DNA of 9,567 nucleotides from assembly GCA_045579055.1 (NCBI GenBank), contig JAZNLK010000146.1, forward strand, positions 1 through 9,567. Direction: 5' to 3'. This DNA is from SIG440 sp045579055 (lineage in GTDB: Bacteria; Bacillota; Clostridia; Monoglobales; Monoglobaceae). Positions 4,818 to 9,567 of the stretch are shown here, piece after piece. The translations under genes were made by a program, and so were the position numbers. The first letter of the stretch is position 1. Every line of letters begins with the position of its first letter. The notes below the pieces were generated by a model, which was given only the letters and a program-made list of their open reading frames with translations, was not told where the DNA came from and did not search any database.

Positions 4818-7800
4818 TTAATATACTTCTACTTCCTCGCAAACAGGTTTCAACGTCGACAAACCGTCAAGCCAAAAAACTTTTGCGCTCGTGTACGAAA
4901 CACCGTTTCCGACTTTTACATTTATACTTTCCACAGGTGTATAAACATAAACAGCTGATGCTCTTTTACTATTATCATAAAGTGCCACAAATACTTTTCC
5001 GTTGAAGTTATCACCGATAACTGTCACCGTTTCTTCACTAATTCCCGAAATGTTCACAGCAACCATGGTCTTCAACGTCAAACCGACACTTTTTTCGCTT
5101 GCATAGGTATTATCCGTTTCAGCAATTCTCTGATAAAACGTATATTCTGTATTCGGTTCAAGCCCATCAAAAATATTGCTCGCCTGCCATATTAAACCAT
5201 CATTGCTATATTCATATCCCTCAACGCTTCCAAGTGTAACCGAAGTTGCCGTTTTTGATAGCATTGTGGGTGCAACAGGTGTTGCAGCGTCTAGTTTCCC
5301 TGTCATTATAATCATGGGAATCGCAGCTTCACTTGCGACCTCCAGATTATTCGCTATACTTCTGGTATATACTTTATACGGTGTCGCAGGGCTCAGGTTT
5401 TCAAAACGTGCCGTCGTCTGCCATTCACTCATATTTCCACCACATTCAGAAATTGCATATTCATAAATCGGCAGACTTATCAGTTCAATCGTATACGGAT
5501 CACTATAACTTTCACGACAAAGCTGTGCTGCAGACGGAATCTGTCCTTCTGCCTTCGCAAAGCACGGTGAACCGTCCTCAGCCTGTGTCCAGCCATTATT
5601 CTCAAGGACAGGGTAGTTCGAAATATTAAAGTTTTCAAAACTATTCTCTGTCTCATCATCCTCGGGCACATATTCATATACATTTTCAACAACCGAACCC
5701 GAACACTCCTTTCCCACCAAATTCTTCACATCTGCAAATTGATAATTCGCAGGATCATAACTTCCGCCCAACTCTTTATCCAGAGAATTACACGAAACAA
5801 GGCACCTTGTGACATTTGAACCGCTTTCAGCAGAGCCCGAGATTCCGCCAATCCTTGCGTAAGCAAATCCACTATAACTGCCCCAGCCAAAAATACCGCC
5901 GGTGTGACTTCCGCAATTTGCACTTCCAAAAAGTCCGTTATCGGTTGCAAAACAATCTGTCACAGAACCATATAAGTAAGCCGCAATCCCTCCGACATAT
6001 GTAAGTGTTGTATTATGATCGGTCTTTGTTCTTGCAACAATATCCAACTTCTGTGTGCTACATTTTTTGATTTCACCTCTGTTAACTCCACAAATCCCTC
6101 CTGCACATAGAAGAGTGTAATAACTCGTATTCCAACCAAGCCAATAATACATTTCAGAATTTGTCACATTGACATTCTCAATTACTCCGTCACCTTCGTT
6201 TGCACCACATAAAAAGCCGGAATATGCACAACGGCTCTTTTCTGATTCGGAATGTTCACGGAACAAATTAAACCCATCAATATTAAGATTTCGTATCGTT
6301 CCTAAATTCACGCCTATCAAACCGAAAGAATAATCTCTGTCTCCAGGAATATTCGATGCCACCATTTTGTATTCCATTCCCGAAATTGTATGACCTCTGC
6401 CGTCAAAAAAACCTGAAAACTCAGGAATAGGTTCAAAATTATGATAGTCATTTTCAGAATTATAAACCAGTTCATTGTCACTTAAATTCAGGTCGTTAAC
6501 CAATATAAAGCTTTTATCTGAATAATCCCCTGTTTCTGAGCATATATTGCACAAATCCGCTTCGGTCGCTATTATGTAGGGAAATTCCATTGTTCCATTT
6601 CCACCCGAAAAAGCACCCTCGGTAATAACAAAGTCCATCCTATACACTTCTTTATCGTTATACAGCATTGCAACGGTAAAACTTCCACTGTTACCTGTCA
6701 CACTCACCTTACCATTGTTGTCTACCTCAGCAAGCGATGCTCCTGAAACAATCTCAAAAGTGGTTTTTGCAGATTTTGAAATTGCAGAAAGATACTGCGG
6801 AATCTTGTTTAAGAAAATTGTTGCATCCTTTTTCACCTGATTATTGGCAACATCTGTACCGATTTCCACCGTATCAAGAGACTTGTATGGTACATTTATG
6901 TAAGAACTCGGATTTTCAACATCCACTGCGTACATATATTCCAAATCCAACGCCAAGATATATACCAATGCTTTGGTCAATTCATATTCAACATCGTTAA
7001 ATCCCTCGATATATTCCTTTTCAAAAAAACTTATTATTTTTTCTTCATCAACACTCATTAGACCTGTCGGTTCATTTTTTTCTGCACCGTATTTATCAAT
7101 AGTCTCTGCTCTGTACACATAAGCAAGCGCTCTGCAGTACATCGAAAATGCATATGAGTTATACAAGTTTTCAGCATAATTCACAGTATACGTTGTTATT
7201 TCTGCAGCTGATTTATTTTCCAATATTCCTGTTGCTTTCGCCAAGAAAAGACGCTCGTAATAGCTTTTCACAACAGAACACCCATCCAAGTCATAAGTTC
7301 CTGTTGTGTCTTCAATATTGAACTTCAAATCTTCTGATTCGTTTGCATAAAGAAACAAATCTTTATAAAGAGAATCGAGTTTTTTCTCCTTCTGAGTTTG
7401 TGTCAAAGCTTCATTATTATAACAAGCCTGAATTTCATCATACTTGCTTTGAAGTTTCTGGCACCACGATGAATAACCGTTGTAGTGAGTTATATTGCTC
7501 CCATCTATATACTTAACATCAGAATCAAAATCCATCATATTATCTCGATGCATTTCCATCAAACTGCGGTAATTGCTGTTTTGTTCCAGTTTATTAACCC
7601 CCGCTTGGATATCTTCTTGAATATTCTCCAGCCTTTCATCCACAATATCAAATCGCGTGTCAATTCGATCCATCATTTGCTGAAGCATTTCCTGAGTTTT
7701 TTCGGCTTCAGATTTTTTTCCTTCACCCGCAATAGCTGAACACACCTGTAAAATCCCCTCAGCTACCTGCCCTGAGCCTGGAATACACCCTGATATAGCG

Positions 7801-8093
7801 GCAGCGATAGAAAAACCCGTTTCCAACTGTCCCATTATTTTTTCACATTCACTTTCCGTGAATGTAATATCATCTTTGCTGTAACTTTCCATCATTGCAT
7901 CAATTTTTGCTTGGCGTTCTTCTGCTTGCACAGCTGCAACCATATCAAAATCAACATCATTCAAAAACATCAAGCGTTCCTGCAAACGAAAAGTGTTGAT
8001 TCCTATGTCTTCTTCAGCATTAACCAACATAATTGCAGGTGTAAAACTTAAAAGCACACTCAAAACCAACACAAATGAAATAATTTTTTTCAT
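4818..8093 (-). CDS. Large secreted multidomain protein: helical N-half, Ig-like, GLUG beta-helix, Fn3-like repeats
   Basis: This is an exported 1091-residue protein of unknown function. Residues 1-26 are a signal peptide (MKKIISFVLVLSVLLSF, likely cleavage after VNA). Residues 30-440 are mostly helical. They include a Gly/Ala-rich hydrophobic pair split by GCIPGSG (93-123) and a heptad-like coiled coil (about 130-172). This layout is reminiscent of helical pore-formers such as Cry toxin domain I, but no homology is proven. Residues 445-492 look like a bacterial Ig-like (BIG2) fold. Residues 494-815 open with a GGNGTMEFPYIIAT motif and FDGRGHTISGM, then GLUG-type turns (GLIGVNLGTIRNL, GGICGVNRGEIKKC, GGIAAYLYGSVTDC), indicating a right-handed beta-helix. 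Two Fn3-like repeats follow (about 868-930 and 948-1009), then a C-terminal module with AKVFWLDGLSTLKP (1070-1083). There is no LPXTG or SLH anchor. Cysteine is unusually frequent. The start ATG 8091-8093 has AGGATG 8 nt upstream; the GTG at 8100-8102 overlaps that site. Confidence 0.88.
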   Translation of the reverse strand: MKKIISFVLVLSVLLSFTPAIMLVNAEEDIGINTFRLQERLMFLNDVDFDMVAAVQAEERQAKIDAMMESYSKDDITFTESECEKIMGQLETGFSIAAAISGCIPGSGQVAEGILQVCSAIAGEGKKSEAEKTQEMLQQMMDRIDTRFDIVDERLENIQEDIQAGVNKLEQNSNYRSLMEMHRDNMMDFDSDVKYIDGSNITHYNGYSSWCQKLQSKYDEIQACYNNEALTQTQKEKKLDSLYKDLFLYANESEDLKFNIEDTTGTYDLDGCSVVKSYYERLFLAKATGILENKSAAEITTYTVNYAENLYNSYAFSMYCRALAYVYRAETIDKYGAEKNEPTGLMSVDEEKIISFFEKEYIEGFNDVEYELTKALVYILALDLEYMYAVDVENPSSYINVPYKSLDTVEIGTDVANNQVKKDATIFLNKIPQYLSAISKSAKTTFEIVSGASLAEVDNNGKVSVTGNSGSFTVAMLYNDKEVYRMDFVITEGAFSGGNGTMEFPYIIATEADLCNICSETGDYSDKSFILVNDLNLSDNELVYNSENDYHNFEPIPEFSGFFDGRGHTISGMEYKMVASNIPGDRDYSFGLIGVNLGTIRNLNIDGFNLFREHSESEKSRCAYSGFLCGANEGDGVIENVNVTNSEMYYWLGWNTSYYTLLCAGGICGVNRGEIKKCSTQKLDIVARTKTDHNTTLTYVGGIAAYLYGSVTDCFATDNGLFGSANCGSHTGGIFGWGSYSGFAYARIGGISGSAESGSNVTRCLVSCNSLDKELGGSYDPANYQFADVKNLVGKECSGSVVENVYEYVPEDDETENSFENFNISNYPVLENNGWTQAEDGSPCFAKAEGQIPSAAQLCRESYSDPYTIELISLPIYEYAISECGGNMSEWQTTARFENLSPATPYKVYTRSIANNLEVASEAAIPMIIMTGKLDAATPVAPTMLSKTATSVTLGSVEGYEYSNDGLIWQASNIFDGLEPNTEYTFYQRIAETDNTYASEKSVGLTLKTMVAVNISGISEETVTVIGDNFNGKVFVALYDNSKRASAVYVYTPVESINVKVGNGVSYTSAKVFWLDGLSTLKPVCEEVEVY

Positions 8094-8143
8094 AATTAAC
8101 ACATCCTATATTATTTATCGATGTCTCTCCTCCAAGTTCTTCC
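8094..8143 (-). promoter_or_regulatory. 5' leader of the secreted-protein gene, with a second SD-like site
   Basis: Between the predicted transcript start and ATG 8093 is a leader of about 50 nt. It holds a strong GGAGGAG (8127-8133) with no start codon at useful distance, and a short ACATC/GATGT inverted repeat (8101-8105 and 8120-8124) overlapping the weaker ribosome site actually used. This could tune translation; that is inference. Confidence 0.3.
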
Positions 8144-8150
8144 TGCTTCA

Positions 8151-8179
8151 ATAATATCATAAACTCCTGTCTTTGTCAA
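8151..8179 (-). promoter_or_regulatory. Strong promoter of the secreted-protein gene
   Basis: On the minus strand: a consensus -35 TTGACA (8174-8179), a 17-bp spacer and -10 TATTAT (8151-8156), with TG one base upstream. It has the best -35 among the protein-coding genes here, so constitutive high expression is plausible. Confidence 0.82.
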
Positions 8180-8224
8180 CCGTAGACACCTTGTCCTTTA
8201 TGCATCCATTTTTACAAAAACCTA

Positions 8225-8253
8225 TTTACTTTTGTTTTCAGTTTTGATATACT
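8225..8253 (+). promoter_or_regulatory. Promoter of the aldose-1-epimerase-like gene
   Basis: -35 TTTACT (8225-8230), a 17-bp spacer and -10 TATACT (8248-8253), with an extended -10 TG at 8245-8246. The predicted start is near 8260. It is divergent from the secreted-protein promoter; the two -35 elements are about 45 bp apart. Confidence 0.68.
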
Positions 8254-8287
8254 TAATTTACCAAATTTTTTAGAGGTGAAAATTTTT

Positions 8288-9139
8288 ATGGTAACATTAA
8301 AAAACGACAAAATAACTCTCAAAATCAACGAACTTGGTGCTGAAATGAAGAGCCTTGTTGCAAACGAAAAGGAATATCTTTGGGACGGCAAGCCAGAAGT
8401 ATGGCCCAATTCCTGCCCCCTTATGTTCCCGGTATGCGGAGGGCTCAAAGAAGACAAATACATTCTTGACGGCAAGGAATATCCCATGCAGAAGCACGGC
8501 TACGGAAGATTCACCCCCTTTGAAGTTGAATCTGCAACCGATACCACGGCTGTTTTTCTTCACAAGTCCAACGAGGAAACAAAGAAATGCTTCCCCTTTG
8601 ATTATGAATTGCGACTGATTTACACCCTTGACGATGCATCAGTAAAGCTTGAATACAAGGTTGACAACAAGTCAGACAAAACAATGTACTTCTCAATCGG
8701 TTCGCACGAAGGTTACTACACCCCCGAAGGCATTGAAGATTATGACATTGTGTTCCCTCAGAACGAAACTCTGAATGCATATGTTCTTTATGGCAACCTG
8801 CTTTCAAATCAGCAGCTACCCATCATCAAGGACACAAACATTCTTCCGCTTTATGACAAATACTTCACTGTTGATGCTCTTGTTTTCAAGGATTTGAAAT
8901 CACGTTCAGCAATGCTCCGAAACAGAAAAACCGGCAAAGCGGTTAAAATTGACTTTGACTATGCCCCCTACTTCCTGCTTTGGCACAAACCCAATGCACC
9001 CTACATCTGTGTTGAGCCTTGGGCAGGCGTTCAGGACATAATCGGTTCAAGCTACGATATAACCCAAAAGGAAGGTATCATTTCTCTGAACTCAGGAAAG
9101 ACCTATCTTGCAGAACATACAATCACAGTTGTTGAGTAA
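8288..9139 (+). CDS. Aldose 1-epimerase (mutarotase) family protein, LacX-like
   Basis: This is a cytoplasmic protein of the galactose mutarotase/aldose-1-epimerase superfamily (COG2017, LacX-like branch), which interconverts alpha and beta anomers of hexoses or hexose phosphates. The 283 residues fit the branch. Key segments are the N-terminal NELGAEMKSL (14-23), LWDGKPEVWP (31-40), KHGYGR (69-74, with H70 at the position of the usual HGFxR histidine), GSHEGYYTP (138-146, H140) and CVEPWAGVQD (241-250, probable catalytic E243). The conserved residues appear intact, so activity is likely, but the sugar is unknown. The start is ATG 8288-8290 after AGAGG (8272-8276). The in-frame GTG at 8276 overlaps that ribosome site and is rejected. 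The gene is a single unit; its neighbours are not sugar-pathway genes. A GC-rich hairpin follows within 10 nt of the stop. Confidence 0.9.
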   Translation: MVTLKNDKITLKINELGAEMKSLVANEKEYLWDGKPEVWPNSCPLMFPVCGGLKEDKYILDGKEYPMQKHGYGRFTPFEVESATDTTAVFLHKSNEETKKCFPFDYELRLIYTLDDASVKLEYKVDNKSDKTMYFSIGSHEGYYTPEGIEDYDIVFPQNETLNAYVLYGNLLSNQQLPIIKDTNILPLYDKYFTVDALVFKDLKSRSAMLRNRKTGKAVKIDFDYAPYFLLWHKPNAPYICVEPWAGVQDIIGSSYDITQKEGIISLNSGKTYLAEHTITVVE

Positions 9140-9147
9140 CAAATTTC

Positions 9148-9173
9148 AGGCGGCAATTTTCGGATTGCCGCCT
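9148..9173 (+). repeat. GC-rich hairpin after the epimerase gene, lacking a T-tract
   Basis: A perfect 9-bp stem AGGCGGCAA/TTGCCGCCT has an 8-nt loop and starts 9 nt after the stop. CAGTATG follows instead of T, so it is not a standard terminator. It closely resembles the stem at 9304-9333 and may be a terminator hairpin parted from its T-tract, or a 3' stabiliser. Confidence 0.6.
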
Positions 9174-9198
9174 CAGTATGTCGATGAAGTCGACACGC

Positions 9199-9282
9199 TG
9201 TCACCCTGAGCGTATTCGAAGGGTCTTAAAGTTGCATAAAATCGTTAGATTCTTCGAATTGCTCCGCTCTCTCAGAATGACA
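9199..9282. repeat. Dispersed palindromic repeat element (TGTCACCCTGAG...CTCAGAATGACA type)
   Basis: Two long imperfect inverted arms occur: 9199-9226 (TGTCACCCTGAG ... ATTCGAAGGGTCT) and 9247-9282 (AGATTCTTCGAAT ... CTCAGAATGACA), with about 20 bp between. The arms share TGTCA, CTGAG and ATTCGAAG and differ by paired CC/TT and GG/AA changes and an 8-base insertion in the right arm. This matches, from memory, a short non-coding repeat spread through many intergenic regions of Clostridia and other bacteria. It has no coding capacity; a MITE-like or REP-like origin is inferred. The flank at 9180-9198, with a GTCGAC palindrome, may belong to it. Confidence 0.75.
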
Positions 9283-9303
9283 AAATGATTTTTTTGACAG
9301 TCT

Positions 9304-9337
9304 AAGGTGGTAATTTGCCAAAATTGCCACCTTTTTT
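9304..9337 (+). terminator. Intrinsic terminator downstream of the epimerase gene
   Basis: A 13-bp stem AAGGTGGTAATTT/AAATTGCCACCTT (one T-G pair) has a GCCA loop and is followed by four further T. It lies 165 nt past the epimerase stop, beyond the dispersed repeat, and isolates the tRNA operon from read-through. Confidence 0.88.
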
Positions 9338-9409
9338 ATGTAATAAATCAATAAATAAATGGGCAAAATATAATATCAAAAAAAATTTAAAAAATTTTCA
9401 AAAAAAGGG
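9338..9409 (+). promoter_or_regulatory. A/T-tract region upstream of the tRNA promoter (possible UP element)
   Basis: This stretch is almost pure A and T with phased A-tracts (for example AAAAAAAATTTAAAAAATTTT near 9378-9398, just upstream of the -35). Such sequence can act as an RNA polymerase alpha-subunit UP element. No gene is seen in it. Confidence 0.45.
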
Positions 9410-9438
9410 TTGACAAAACGCAAAAAAGAGTGTATACT
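9410..9438 (+). promoter_or_regulatory. Promoter of the tRNA operon
   Basis: A consensus -35 TTGACA (9410-9415), a 17-bp spacer and -10 TATACT (9433-9438). The predicted start is near 9445. A short hairpin GTTGC-AACG-GCAAC (9445-9458) sits at the very start of the precursor. Confidence 0.88.
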
Positions 9439-9470
9439 CTAATAGTTGCAACGGCAACGAAGCAAAAAAT

Positions 9471-9546
9471 GCACCTTTAGCTCAGCTGGTAGAGCACCTG
9501 ACTCTTAATCAGGGTGTCCAGGGTTCGAGTCCCTGAAGGTGTACCA
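9471..9546 (+). tRNA. tRNA-Lys (anticodon CTT)
   Basis: A complete 76-nt cloverleaf: acceptor GCACCTT/AAGGTGT (first pair G-U), D arm GCTC/GAGC, anticodon stem CCTGA/TCAGG with loop CTCTTAA and anticodon CTT at 9504-9506, T arm CAGGG/CCCTG with loop TTCGAGT, discriminator A and encoded CCA. It decodes the Lys codon AAG. It is the first gene of the tRNA operon. Confidence 0.97.
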
Positions 9547-9549
9547 TAC

Positions 9550-9567
9550 GGCCCATTGGTCAAGTGG
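9550..9567 (+). tRNA. Second tRNA, 5' end only, probably tRNA-Glu
   Basis: GGCCCATTGGTCAAGTGG begins 3 nt after the tRNA-Lys CCA and matches the usual start of bacterial tRNA-Glu (GGCCC.TTGGTCAAG.GG). Only the acceptor 5' strand and part of the D arm are in the window, so the anticodon is unseen. Confidence 0.75.

Noticed and set aside
5176..7739. Plus-strand open frames inside the large secreted-protein gene
   Set aside because: All are antisense shadows of a continuous 1091-codon frame with a signal peptide and clear domains.
9148..9337. CRISPR array or toxin-antitoxin locus in the long gap before the tRNAs
   Set aside because: There are no direct repeats with spacers and no supported small frames; the gap holds two hairpins, one palindromic repeat and AT-rich promoter DNA.

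Overview
The window suggests a low-GC member of the Clostridia, probably an uncultured gut or rumen relative of the Oscillospiraceae/Lachnospiraceae. The evidence is AT-rich intergenic DNA, strong Shine-Dalgarno sites, near-consensus sigma-A type promoters (most with 17-bp spacers), many intrinsic terminators, a group IIC intron placed behind a terminator, and a secreted multidomain protein whose C-terminal modules resemble those of clostridial exoproteins. No rRNA or marker gene is present, so this placement is inference.

Layout. Positions 1-138 are the 5' end of a group IIC intron on the minus strand, cut by the window edge and lying directly behind the trpB terminator (144-171). Minus-strand trpB (179-1423) has its own promoter and a leader RNA of about 165 nt. 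That leader encodes an 18-residue peptide whose only Trp codon forms the 5' arm of a hairpin with the stop codon in its loop, a compact candidate attenuator. Next come a five-helix membrane protein of unknown function and a NagD-type HAD phosphatase, which may be co-transcribed on the minus strand. A divergent promoter pair then separates them from a plus-strand DUF4886/SGNH-type hydrolase. This hydrolase converges with a minus-strand ZIP metal transporter on a shared hairpin terminator.

The largest gene (4818-8093, minus) encodes a secreted 1091-residue protein. Its mature N-terminal half is helical and carries a Gly/Ala-rich hydrophobic pair and a coiled coil, a pattern reminiscent of helical pore-formers. 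An Ig-like module, a GLUG-type beta-helix, two fibronectin-III-like repeats and a clostridial-type C-terminal module follow. It is divergent from a plus-strand aldose-1-epimerase-like gene. Behind that gene are two related hairpins flanking a dispersed palindromic repeat, then an A-tract-rich promoter driving a tRNA operon (tRNA-Lys(CTT), then the first 18 bases of a likely tRNA-Glu).

The genes do not form one pathway. Most are single-gene units with their own promoter and terminator. Several long open frames extend upstream of the start best supported by Shine-Dalgarno spacing and promoter position; the starts given here are the corrected ones. The points most worth following up are the trpB leader, the architecture of the secreted protein, and the intron and repeat insertions beside terminators.
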